A DNA stretch of 35,697 nucleotides, from NCBI GenBank assembly GCA_018715465.1, contig DVLN01000050.1, forward strand, positions 1 through 35,697. Direction: 5' to 3'. Source of the DNA: Candidatus Faecivivens stercorigallinarum. Lineage in GTDB: Bacteria; Bacillota; Clostridia; Oscillospirales; Ruminococcaceae. This document shows, piece after piece, positions 1-7,736 of this stretch (positions are counted from its first letter, which is position 1; every line of letters starts with the position of its first letter). The notes below the pieces were generated by a model, which saw only the letters and a program-made list of their open reading frames with translations, was not told the DNA's origin and did not search any database. The position numbers and the translations under genes were made by a program.

Positions 1-165
1 CAATTGAATCTAACCTTCTGCCGACTCCGTTTCCTTTTTTCCCAGTCCATATGTTCCGCCAAAAAAAGCCGATCGGATGAAAAAAAATTCCTATTCAGCT
101 TCCTTTTTTTATGGTAAAATATCGTTAAGAATACCGCCGCTCTGCGGCAGAAGGAAGGAACTGTC
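1..165. other. Upstream region of the eda-kdgK operon
   Basis: No coding sequence can be supported here. The stretch is rich in A and T runs. A TAAAAT box at 115-120 could be the -10 element of an eda promoter, but the best -35 candidate at a 17-base spacing (TATTCA, 92-97) is poor, so the promoter is only suggested. A purine-rich AAGGAAGGA ribosome binding site lies just before the eda ATG at 166. Confidence 0.35.
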
Positions 166-1017
166 ATGCTCACCCTTGACGCAATCAAACAATCTGCCTA
201 TTCGCTTGGGGTCATTCCGGTCATCCGAATTGAAGATGCCGCGCTCGCCCGTCCCCTTGCTGAGGCTCTGACAGCCGGTGGCCTGCCCGCAGCGGAAGTC
301 ACCTTCCGCACCGCCGCTGCGGCGGATGCCATTGCAGCGATGCGGGAAGCCTTCCCCGACATGCTGATCTGTGCCGGCACCGTCCTGACAAAACAGCAGG
401 CCGACGACGCCGTCAGAAGCGGCGCAAGCTTTGTTGTCTCTCCCGGCCTCAACCCGGAGGTCGTCACCCACTGTCTCGAACACGACATCCCGATTATCCC
501 CGGATGCGCAACTCCTTCTGATATTGAACGGGCACTCTCACTGGGACTGGACACCGTCAAATTCTTCCCAGCCGAAGCAAATGGCGGCATCGCTGCAATC
601 AAAGCGATTGCAGCCCCCTACGGTCAGGTAAGCTTTATGCCGACCGGCGGGATCAATGCCGTCAATCTGAGCAGCTATCTTGCGTTTAAGAAGGTGCTTT
701 GCTGCGGCGGCAGCTTTATGGTACCTGGTTCGGCACTTGCGGCCGCGGATTTTGCCACCATTACGGCGCTGACCCGTCAGGCGGTTGTCTCGGTCCACCA
801 GCTGAAGCTGACCAGCCTTTCCCGCCCCGGTGATGAGGACACCCTTTCGATGCTGCTGGGGATGGATGGCCGCTATCCGGTCTATACAACGGCAAATCTG
901 CAACGTCTCAAAGGCTATCTGACGCTGACAGGCATCCCGTTTACCCCCGGCGAAGATGCAATTCTTGCGCAGGCGGGCGGTCAGACGGTCATCATCCGGC
1001 AGCAGACTGCGGATTAA
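166..1017 (+). CDS. eda: KDPG/KHG aldolase with C-terminal extension
   Basis: Class I aldolase that splits 2-keto-3-deoxy-6-phosphogluconate into pyruvate and glyceraldehyde 3-phosphate (or acts on 4-hydroxy-2-oxoglutarate). It is the last step of sugar-acid and Entner-Doudoroff catabolism and should be cytoplasmic. The TIM-barrel landmarks are visible: PVIR near the N-terminus, AEVTFRT with the catalytic Glu, GAGTV-like CAGTVLT, and TVKFFPAE with the Schiff-base Lys, followed by PTGGI. The ATG at 166 has an AAGGAAGGA site in front. The family is usually about 205-215 residues, but this protein has 283. The roughly 70 extra C-terminal residues do not belong to the barrel and may be the remnant of a second domain. 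The downstream KDG kinase, 15 bases away, supports the assignment because it makes the substrate. Confidence 0.93.
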   Translation: MLTLDAIKQSAYSLGVIPVIRIEDAALARPLAEALTAGGLPAAEVTFRTAAAADAIAAMREAFPDMLICAGTVLTKQQADDAVRSGASFVVSPGLNPEVVTHCLEHDIPIIPGCATPSDIERALSLGLDTVKFFPAEANGGIAAIKAIAAPYGQVSFMPTGGINAVNLSSYLAFKKVLCCGGSFMVPGSALAAADFATITALTRQAVVSVHQLKLTSLSRPGDEDTLSMLLGMDGRYPVYTTANLQRLKGYLTLTGIPFTPGEDAILAQAGGQTVIIRQQTAD

Positions 1018-1032
1018 GGAGGAATCAACATC

Positions 1033-2052
1033 ATGAAAACTGTAGCATTTGGAGAAATCATGCTGCGGCTCTCACCGCCCGGCTACAGCCGATTTGTACA
1101 GGCTTCCCAGTTTGACGTCGTCTATGGCGGCGGCGAGGCAAATGTCGCGGTAATGCTGGCCCAGTGCGGGCTGGAATCGGAATTTGTCACCGCATTGCCG
1201 GCGCATGAACTGGGACAGTGTGCGGTCAATGCCCTGCGGCGGTACGGGGCCGGTACCGGCCACATTCTCCGTCAGGGACCGCGCCTGGGTATCTATTATA
1301 TTGAAACCGGCGCTTCCCAGCGGGCGTCAAAGGTCATCTACGACCGTGCCGGTTCGTCGATTGCCGTAGCGCAGGCTTCTGATTTTGACTGGGACATCAT
1401 CCTGTCCGGCGCCAGCTGGTTCCATTTTTCCGGCATCACCCCCGCAATCAGCCCCGAGATGGCAAAAGCGGTGCAGAACGCCTGTCAGGCAGCTAAACGG
1501 CTTGGAGTCAAAGTCAGCTGCGACCTCAACTACCGCAGTAAGATGTGGACGGTCGAACAGGCCCGCGCGGTCATGCAGCCGCTGATGGAATCGGTTGACC
1601 TGTTGATCGCCAACGAGGAGCACATCCGCACGATCCTGGAAATCGACACCCATTCGCTGCCGGTCGAGGACACCAACCTGACCCGTGAAGGCTGTCTGCA
1701 AGCCGCCGAAATGGTCAACAGCCGGTATCATATCCCGGCCATTGCGCTGACTCAGCGGCGGAGCCTGTCGGCGAGTGACAACCGTTTCAAGGGGATGCTC
1801 TGGAAAGAGGGGGAAGCCGCTTTCTCTCCCCAGCACACGATGCACATTGTCGACCGCGTCGGCAGCGGCGATTCTTTCTCGGCCGGAATCCTGAACGGGC
1901 TGCAAAAGGGCTGGAGTGTACAGCAGACGGTGGACTTTGCAGCTGCAGCCTGCTGTCTGAAACACAGCGTTCCCGGCGACTTCAATCTCTGTGACGAAGC
2001 GGAAATTCTGGCGCTGGCGGGCGGTGACGGCTCGGGAAGCGTCCAGCGGTAA
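1033..2052 (+). CDS. kdgK: 2-keto-3-deoxygluconate kinase (PfkB family)
   Basis: Phosphorylates 2-keto-3-deoxygluconate with ATP to KDPG, the substrate of the aldolase encoded just upstream. The PfkB/ribokinase fold is shown by the N-terminal GEIMLRLSP strand, the GGGEANVAVMLAQ substrate motif (about residues 34-46) and the C-terminal DRVGSGDSFSAGI motif, whose Asp in GSGD is the catalytic base. The length of 339 residues is normal for the family. The stop codon of eda overlaps an AAGGAGG ribosome binding site 10 bases before this ATG, so the two genes form one operon with coupled translation. A hairpin terminator follows the stop. Other PfkB sugar kinases are possible, but the context favours KDG. 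Confidence 0.92.
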   Translation: MKTVAFGEIMLRLSPPGYSRFVQASQFDVVYGGGEANVAVMLAQCGLESEFVTALPAHELGQCAVNALRRYGAGTGHILRQGPRLGIYYIETGASQRASKVIYDRAGSSIAVAQASDFDWDIILSGASWFHFSGITPAISPEMAKAVQNACQAAKRLGVKVSCDLNYRSKMWTVEQARAVMQPLMESVDLLIANEEHIRTILEIDTHSLPVEDTNLTREGCLQAAEMVNSRYHIPAIALTQRRSLSASDNRFKGMLWKEGEAAFSPQHTMHIVDRVGSGDSFSAGILNGLQKGWSVQQTVDFAAAACCLKHSVPGDFNLCDEAEILALAGGDGSGSVQR

Positions 2053-2069
2053 AACATCAACAGATATAG

Positions 2070-2105
2070 AAAATGCCTGTACGGAAAAGACCGCACAGGC
2101 ATTTT
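2070..2105. terminator. Bidirectional hairpin terminator between kdgK and the convergent gene
   Basis: A 15-base stem with one mismatch (AAAATGCCTGTACGG against CCGCACAGGCATTTT) and a 6-base loop. The A/T-rich ends give a U tract on either strand. It sits between two converging genes. Confidence 0.85.
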
Positions 2106-2119
2106 CATTTACCGGGAAA

Positions 2120-2992
2120 TTACCCGTTTTTATGCTGAATATCGTAGTCGACGTCATAATAAGGACGGTTATCCTGATATTCCGGGTTGGTCGCACTGAT
2201 GATGTTGTTGACAAAGTCCAGCGCCCGGTCCAGTTCTGCCCGGTTTTCCTCATTATCCTTTGCCGAATTTCCGAGGTAGCGTACGCAGATGAAGTACCGG
2301 CGTTCGGAATAGCCTTCTACCTCAACCGAAGCCAGCGACGGCAGATGCCAGGTTTCGCCCAGCGGATGGTCGGTGATATCAATTTTATCACCGCTGACAT
2401 AGTCGACATCCGGGTAGAGTTCGCCGAAGTCGATAAACATGCTTTCTCCTTCGGTACCGCCCATCACGATATCATAGGTATAGTCATCCAGAATATAGAC
2501 CAGCTGGGAACCGGCCGACAGTTCGGCAATGAACTTCTGATAATAAGCGTTGGCCATCTCGATATCTTCCATGCTGAAATAGGATTCACTCGCCGAAATA
2601 TTGATCTCGCCATCGCCGTTATAGTCGGCAGCATACGCTGCGAGGTCGCCGTCCAGCGCATCGGTAAAATAGCTGACGCCGGTATAGGTTGCAATTCCGA
2701 TCGAGAGATCCGGTTTGGGGGCAAAAAAAACATCCTTGATAAACCAGACTGCCAGAACACCAAACAGAACGGTCATCCAGGTACGCATCTTATAATGGTA
2801 CCAATAGTTTTTCCATTTCTGCTTGAAGGTCTTGGGACGGAGCTCCTCTTCTTGTTCAAAGGTAAGCCCTTCTCCTTCGGCAAGCTGTCTCCCTTCCTGT
2901 GCCGCCTGGCGCATTTTTTTGAGTTCGATCAGTTCCTGCATTTCCTTGCGGCGCTGTTCCTGTTCCGTCAGACGTCTTTTCTTTTTAGCCAT
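2120..2992 (-). CDS. Membrane-anchored protein of unknown function
   Basis: Not recognised as a known family. The first roughly 65 residues are highly charged (many Lys, Arg, Glu and Gln) and look like a cytoplasmic coiled coil. A single hydrophobic segment follows (MTVLFGVLAVWFIKDVFF, about residues 72-89), then an acidic region of about 200 residues rich in Tyr, Asp and Gly that would lie outside the cell. This is the layout of a type II, single-pass membrane protein with an extracellular domain. The ATG at 2992 is preferred over the ATG at 3001 because AAAGG lies 9 bases before the former but directly abuts the latter. A strong promoter lies upstream at 3107-3135, so the gene is probably transcribed alone. 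Confidence 0.8.
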   Translation of the reverse strand: MAKKKRRLTEQEQRRKEMQELIELKKMRQAAQEGRQLAEGEGLTFEQEEELRPKTFKQKWKNYWYHYKMRTWMTVLFGVLAVWFIKDVFFAPKPDLSIGIATYTGVSYFTDALDGDLAAYAADYNGDGEINISASESYFSMEDIEMANAYYQKFIAELSAGSQLVYILDDYTYDIVMGGTEGESMFIDFGELYPDVDYVSGDKIDITDHPLGETWHLPSLASVEVEGYSERRYFICVRYLGNSAKDNEENRAELDRALDFVNNIISATNPEYQDNRPYYDVDYDIQHKNG

Positions 2993-3106
2993 CACCGTCA
3001 TCCTTTCACTGTCGCCGGCAACCGCCGCCGACAGCTGTTGTCCTGAACCTGAAGCAACCTTCCACCCGCAGAGGGGCAGAAGGCTTTTTCTCAGCTGTTT
3101 CTGAAC

Positions 3107-3135
3107 ATTATACCAGCATCCGATGCAAAAATCAA
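3107..3135 (-). promoter_or_regulatory. Sigma-A promoter of the membrane-anchored unknown gene
   Basis: On the minus strand TTGATT (3130-3135) and TATAAT (3107-3112) are separated by 17 bases. The predicted transcript has a leader of about 105 bases before the ATG at 2992. Confidence 0.75.
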
Positions 3136-3196
3136 CCGACCAGCGCCATTATTCAGAAAAAATTCCCAATGAGCAAACTAACCATCCAAAATTCGC

Positions 3197-4051
3197 TCAT
3201 AGTTTCCGATCTGTCCCGCTGTCTTTTCGGTAGTCGCGCGGAGAGCAGCCGCAAGCATTTTTAAAAACCCGGTTAAACGTCTTGGCATTCTGAAAGCCTG
3301 ACTGAACGATCACCTCAGTGACCGGCAGGCCGGTCGTCAGCAGCAGCTGACAGGCCTTCCGCAGCCGAAGTTCGGTCAGATACTGGTGAAAATGAATACC
3401 AGTATGACTGCGGAAAAAGCGGGAGAAGTAGTTCATGTTAAAACCAATCACATCCGCACATTCCTTGAGCGAGATATCCTGTGTATAGTTATCCACCAAA
3501 AATGCCAGTGCCTTTTTAAGAAGGTCATCCCGGCTGTCCCGCCTGGCCATATTCTCCTCACAGGCAGGCAATTCCCGCAAGACCAGCAGAGACAGCTGGT
3601 ACAGCACACCGCGAACCGCAGTCTGCCAGCCATGTGACCGGACTTCAGTTTCCTCCACCAGCTGTCTTACCAGTGACCGAAATTGCTGTGCAGTCTGCTC
3701 TTGCCACTGTCGGGAACAGCGCTGTATCTCCCGCGGCCAGAGCTCCCTGCCCTGTGCCGGACCACCGTCCACCAGCAGCGGCTGCACCATCCGCGGCGCA
3801 AACCGCACAGAAACCCAGCATGCCCCAGCTTCGGAAGTCAGGCAGTGAACCTCTCCGCTGCCGATCAGCAGCAGGTCGTCTTCCGCGAGCTGGTATTCCC
3901 TGCCCGGCATTGTAACACAAATCGTCCCCTGACCGACCAGCAGCAGTTCCACCGCATCATGCCAATGATAAAGACGGCTGCTTTCCGTCTGGACCTCCGC
4001 TTCAAACGGAAAATCCGGGCGGAGCAGCTGTCCTTGAAAAATCGTATCCAT
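3197..4051 (-). CDS. AraC-family transcriptional regulator
   Basis: DNA-binding regulator of the AraC/XylS family, 284 residues. The N-terminal half has a cupin-like sensing region: YHWHDAVELLLVGQG (about residues 24-38) followed by the usual beta strands (LLLIGSGEVHCL). The C-terminal 100 residues hold two helix-turn-helix units: DISLKECADVIGFNMNYFSRFF and the second one ending in VIVQSGFQNAKTFNRVFK, then GCSPRDYRK, a classic AraC signature. The ATG at 4051 has AAGGAG 7 bases upstream; longer frames starting further up lack a comparable site. The effector is not known. Members with this cupin layout often control sugar uptake or degradation genes, but the target cannot be read from the window. 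Confidence 0.88.
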   Translation of the reverse strand: MDTIFQGQLLRPDFPFEAEVQTESSRLYHWHDAVELLLVGQGTICVTMPGREYQLAEDDLLLIGSGEVHCLTSEAGACWVSVRFAPRMVQPLLVDGGPAQGRELWPREIQRCSRQWQEQTAQQFRSLVRQLVEETEVRSHGWQTAVRGVLYQLSLLVLRELPACEENMARRDSRDDLLKKALAFLVDNYTQDISLKECADVIGFNMNYFSRFFRSHTGIHFHQYLTELRLRKACQLLLTTGLPVTEVIVQSGFQNAKTFNRVFKNACGCSPRDYRKDSGTDRKL

Positions 4052-4183
4052 ATTCCCACTCCTTTTCCGCCGTCCCAAAAGGACGCCGGAATACGGCACC
4101 AGCGCCGGCCTTTTCGGCTCTTTTCGCCAGTCCCGCATCATCTGAAGGCGGTGACAGATCCCGCCTGTTCAATCCCAAAATAC

Positions 4184-6070
4184 TTACAGTTCGCCGGCGA
4201 GAATTCTCTTTTTCGTCTCTTCCGCGTCGGCAACATACAGCCGGTACCATGTGATAAAAACGAGGATCGACCACAGTTTGCGGTAGTTGTCCGCTTTGCC
4301 GCTGCGGTGGTCTTCCAGCATCCTGAGAGCCGCCTGTTTGTCGATATATTCATCCGCCTTGGAATTGAGGATGATATCCCTTGCCCATTCATACAGCTCA
4401 TTTTTCAGCCATACCCGGACAGGAACCGGATATCCCAGCTTGGGACGCATGAAGGTTTCAGGGTTGACATAATCTTTAAAAGCGTACCGCAGCAGGTATT
4501 TGGTGGTACCCTCCCGCAGTTTTTCATCCACCGACAGGTTGGACGCAAACTTCCAGACCTCACGGTCAAGGAACGGCACCCTGACTTCCAGTGAATGCGC
4601 CATCGACAACCGGTCGCCCTTAACCAGAATATCGCCTCTGAGCCAGGTCATCAGGTCACAGTACTGCATCCTGATCATCGGGTGTTCCCCTTTGGTCTGG
4701 GCGAAGATATCACGGGTCAGTTCGGTATAGCTCTGAGAGGGGTTATAGGTCTTAAGGAACGGCTTTTTCTCCTTCTCATCAAACAGAAAAGCGTTGCCGA
4801 CATACCGGTCTTCCAGCCGGGTACCGGCACGATGGAAGAATGCCTTGCCCTTGACCCCATCCGGCCAGATCGCCGAGATGCCGCGGCAGGCAGCCTTGAA
4901 AATAGCCGGCGCATTCTCAAACCGCCCCGACAGCTGGGAATCTTTATAGAACTTGTATCCACCGAACAGCTCGTCCGAACCTTCGCCCGAAAGAATCGTC
5001 TTGACATACCGTGCAGCCTCTCCCGCAATCATATAGATTGCGACGGTTGACGGGTCAGCGACAGGGCTGTCCAGGCTCCAGACCACCCGTTCAAAGGCAT
5101 CCCGGAACTGTTCACAGTTGCCCTTGAGTTTGATATGTTCGACATTGAGGTGTTTTGCGATCTCGCTCGCGTCGTCGATCTCGGAATAGGAGGCGACGTC
5201 AAAGCCGACAGTCAACGCCTTGATACCGGGATTGATACGGCTGGAAATTGCGGTTATGATCGCAGAGTCGATGCCCGACGACAGGAAGGTACCGACCTCG
5301 ACGTCGGAGATCATATGATACTCGACCGACTCGGTCAGCACCTTGCGCAGCCGCTCTGCCTTGCTCTCAAAGCTCTCGCGGGTCGGAGTCTGGAAACGGT
5401 AATCCTCATACTGGACGATCTTTTCAATCCCGTCCTTGTTCAGCAGCATATAATGAGAAGCCTCCAGCACCGAAACCTTACCGCTGATGGTATGCGGCTC
5501 GGGGACATACTGGAAGGTAAAATAATGCTGCAGCATCTTCGGGTCAACGGTAAATCCGCCCATCTTTTCATCAAAGATAAACGCCTTCATCTCCGACGCA
5601 AAGATGACACCCGACTCGGTCTCACGATAGTACATCGGCTTGATACCAAACGGGTCACGGCCGACAAAACAGTTTTTCTGTTCGCCGTCATAAATCATAA
5701 TCGCGAACATACCCCGCAGCATTTTAATAAAGTCCGGGCCATGTTTCCGATAGAGCGCGACCAGTACCTCAATTTCCGAGTTGGTATGGAACTCCACACC
5801 CTCTTCCAGCAGCGGCTTACGCAGATCGCGATAGTTATAAATCTCTCCATTGAAAACGGCGGTAAACCGTCCGTCAGGAGAGGTATACGGCTGAGAGCCG
5901 GTGTCCAGGTCGATGATCGACAACCGTCTGAAAGCGACACAGAAATTATCCCTCACAATAAAATCGCTCTCATCCGGTCCGCGATGGCGGATGGTATGAG
6001 ACATCGTCGTCAGCAGTTTCTCATCATTCAGCGAAGCATCCCGGTTAAACATTCCGACAAATCCGCACAC
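4184..6070 (-). CDS. asnB: Asparagine synthetase (glutamine-hydrolysing)
   Basis: Makes asparagine from aspartate, ATP and glutamine. The start is a GTG at 6070: it gives V-C-G-F-V-G, placing the nucleophilic Cys at position 2 as the Ntn-type glutaminase domain requires after removal of the initiator. AAAGGGG lies 9 bases before it. Further landmarks are RHRGPDES, FNGEIYNY and TNSEIE in the glutaminase half, and the PP-loop LSSGIDSA in the synthetase half, followed by the SGEGSDELFGGYKFY block. The 628 residues match the long bacterial AsnB class. It is separated from ftsZ by a hairpin at 6143-6177. Related homologues amidate cell wall precursors or peptides, so a wall-related role is possible, but plain asparagine synthesis is the safest reading. 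Confidence 0.93.
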   Translation of the reverse strand: MCGFVGMFNRDASLNDEKLLTTMSHTIRHRGPDESDFIVRDNFCVAFRRLSIIDLDTGSQPYTSPDGRFTAVFNGEIYNYRDLRKPLLEEGVEFHTNSEIEVLVALYRKHGPDFIKMLRGMFAIMIYDGEQKNCFVGRDPFGIKPMYYRETESGVIFASEMKAFIFDEKMGGFTVDPKMLQHYFTFQYVPEPHTISGKVSVLEASHYMLLNKDGIEKIVQYEDYRFQTPTRESFESKAERLRKVLTESVEYHMISDVEVGTFLSSGIDSAIITAISSRINPGIKALTVGFDVASYSEIDDASEIAKHLNVEHIKLKGNCEQFRDAFERVVWSLDSPVADPSTVAIYMIAGEAARYVKTILSGEGSDELFGGYKFYKDSQLSGRFENAPAIFKAACRGISAIWPDGVKGKAFFHRAGTRLEDRYVGNAFLFDEKEKKPFLKTYNPSQSYTELTRDIFAQTKGEHPMIRMQYCDLMTWLRGDILVKGDRLSMAHSLEVRVPFLDREVWKFASNLSVDEKLREGTTKYLLRYAFKDYVNPETFMRPKLGYPVPVRVWLKNELYEWARDIILNSKADEYIDKQAALRMLEDHRSGKADNYRKLWSILVFITWYRLYVADAEETKKRILAGEL

Positions 6071-6142
6071 AAGCAAAAACCCCTTTCCAGTTTCCCCGCC
6101 CAAACCGGCACCTTTCCCCCGCGCCGGCGGGCCATCATACAA

Positions 6143-6177
6143 ATATCCTTCCCCGCACTGTAAACAGGGAAGGATAT
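6143..6177 (-). terminator. Hairpin terminator after ftsZ
   Basis: Perfect 11-base inverted repeat (ATATCCTTCCC against GGGAAGGATAT) with a 13-base loop, 22 bases after the ftsZ stop. The following U tract is weak (ATATTTGT), so termination may be partial and read into asnB. Confidence 0.55.
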
Positions 6178-6199
6178 ACGTCATCGTACTATATGCAGT

Positions 6200-7396
6200 T
6201 TATTTATTGAAGATCGACAGCAACGAATCAAAATCCAGATCGTCGACATTGTTCGAGCTGGATACGGGTGTTTCCTTTACCGTCTCCTTGCGGACAGGCG
6301 TCTCAAAAGGAGAAGTCTTGGAAACAGTCGATTCTTCCGACTTGACAGACTTGGTGCCAGCAGCGGCAGTGCTGCCGGTAGAATTGGGTGCAGGTTTTGC
6401 AGCCGCTTCAGATACCGAAACAGAACCCGGTTCACGGTCAAATCCGGTCGCAATTACAGTAACGCGCATCTCATTTTCCAGCGTTTCGTCGTAAACGATA
6501 CCCCAGAAGATGATCGCCTCTTCGTCGACTGCCTGCTGGATCATCTGGGAGACATGGTCTGCATCCGAGAACAGCATGTCAGGCGACGCGGTGATATTGA
6601 CGATGACCGCCTTTGCACCCTCGATCGAGGTATCCAGCAGCGGGCTGGAAATTGCCATTGCGGCAGCCTTTTCCGCCATATCCTCGCCGGAAGCAGCACC
6701 CATACCCATATGCGCCAGGCCAGCGTTACGGATAACGCTGCACAGGTCTTCAAAGTCAAGGTTGACATAACCGCTGGTGGAAATCAGGTTGGAGATGGAA
6801 GAAATACCCTGTTTCAGAACATTGTCCGCCTCTTCAAATGCCTGTTTCATGCTCGCCTTTTTCAGGTCGATAACCTCACGGATACGGTCATTGGGGATAA
6901 CGACCAGCGAATCAACCTGCTCTTTGAGCATTTCAATGCCCTGAAGGGCATAGTTCATTCTTCTACGGCCCTCATAGCCAAACGGCTTGGTTACAACCGC
7001 AATCGTCAGGATATTCATTTCCCGGGCGATCTGTGCGACAACAGGAGCAGCACCGGTACCGGTTCCGCCGCCCATACCTGCGGTGATAAACAGCAGGTCG
7101 GTTCCCTGCAGTGCAGCAGCGATCTCCTCACGGTTTTCCTCAGCGGCCTTCATACCCATTTCCGGGTTGCCGCCGGCACCATGCCCCTGCGAGCTCTTAA
7201 TGCCGATCTGGATGGTCAGATCAGCCTTGGAGATATTCAGAACCTGTTTATCGGTGTTCACGGCGATAAATTCGACGCCTTCGACCCCATCCTCGACCAT
7301 GCGGTTAACCGCATTGCCGCCGGCGCCGCCAACACCGACTACCTTAATGTTTGTAGTTCTCTCGTCTTCGGTTTCCAGAGTAAATTTCACGTTCAT
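6200..7396 (-). CDS. ftsZ: Cell division GTPase FtsZ
   Basis: Tubulin homologue that forms the Z ring at midcell. GTP-binding elements are visible: [13 protein letters not shown] (about residues 21-33), the tubulin signature [12 protein letters not shown] (about 107-118), NDRIREV, and the catalytic T7-loop region NLDFEDL. A variable Ser/Thr/Lys linker follows residue 320, ending in the C-terminal peptide [14 protein letters not shown]. That peptide lacks the Pro and Arg of the usual LDIPxFLR tail that binds FtsA/SepF. The ATG at 7396 sits only 2 bases after AGGAGG. An in-frame GTG at 7390 is 8 bases away and may be the true start. A dedicated promoter and a leader of about 210 bases precede it. 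Confidence 0.97.
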   Translation of the reverse strand: MNVKFTLETEDERTTNIKVVGVGGAGGNAVNRMVEDGVEGVEFIAVNTDKQVLNISKADLTIQIGIKSSQGHGAGGNPEMGMKAAEENREEIAAALQGTDLLFITAGMGGGTGTGAAPVVAQIAREMNILTIAVVTKPFGYEGRRRMNYALQGIEMLKEQVDSLVVIPNDRIREVIDLKKASMKQAFEEADNVLKQGISSISNLISTSGYVNLDFEDLCSVIRNAGLAHMGMGAASGEDMAEKAAAMAISSPLLDTSIEGAKAVIVNITASPDMLFSDADHVSQMIQQAVDEEAIIFWGIVYDETLENEMRVTVIATGFDREPGSVSVSEAAAKPAPNSTGSTAAAGTKSVKSEESTVSKTSPFETPVRKETVKETPVSSSNNVDDLDFDSLLSIFNK

Positions 7397-7736
7397 TTCC
7401 TCCTATGGAAAGAGCGGAGCAAAAGCCCACTTTTTCTCAGTCCGCTCCCTAATTTGACTTCCGGCTTTTATGGGCCATACGCTTTTATTTCCCAGAAAAG
7501 CGACTCACCGCACAGTTTGCGGCGCAGGGCCGGTGCATGACAGCCAGAGCGACCGTTTCCCTGTTCACTGTTCCAGGCATACCTGTCCGCTCTGAACCCA
7601 TGTTATAGCTATTATGGTAACAGATTTATCAGAAAAGTGCAAGGGAAAAAATGCAAAATTCATCTTCGACGGCAAATTTTTTCTTGAATTGCTAACAAAT
7701 CACCTTTAATTTCCCCGAAAACAGATGAATTTACCA
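7397..7736 (-). other. Non-coding gap between ftsQ and ftsZ: structured ftsZ leader
   Basis: 340 bases without a supported gene. Read on the minus strand it holds a promoter (7614-7642) and then a leader of about 210 bases rich in inverted repeats. The segment AGAGCGGA (complement of 7586-7593) occurs again as GAGCGGA (complement of 7441-7447). Either copy can pair with TCCGCTCT (complement of 7411-7418), which lies just before the AGGAGG site, so two mutually exclusive hairpins can form. A further stem of the CCGC/GCGG type lies in the middle. I do not recognise a known riboswitch or small RNA. Confidence 0.5.
7614..7642 (-). promoter_or_regulatory. Probable ftsZ promoter
   Basis: On the minus strand TTGCAC (7637-7642) and TACCAT (7614-7619) are 17 bases apart. 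This places the transcript start near 7607 and gives ftsZ its own promoter inside the dcw cluster. Confidence 0.55.

Noticed and set aside
1327-2253. 308-codon minus-strand frame opposite kdgK
   Set aside because: It crosses a bidirectional terminator and lacks any known motif.
1991-3046. 351-codon plus-strand frame opposite the coiled-coil membrane protein
   Set aside because: It crosses the terminator at 2070-2105, has no ribosome binding site, and the minus-strand gene explains the region with promoter, site and topology.
5135-6163. Long plus-strand open frame opposite asnB
   Set aside because: It is the antisense shadow of a well supported gene and has no ribosome binding site or family motifs.
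6554-7540. 328-codon plus-strand frame opposite ftsZ
   Set aside because: Antisense shadow of ftsZ and its leader.
7397-7613. ftsZ leader as a T-box, SRP RNA or known riboswitch
   Set aside because: None of the T-box, SRP or common riboswitch core sequences could be seen.
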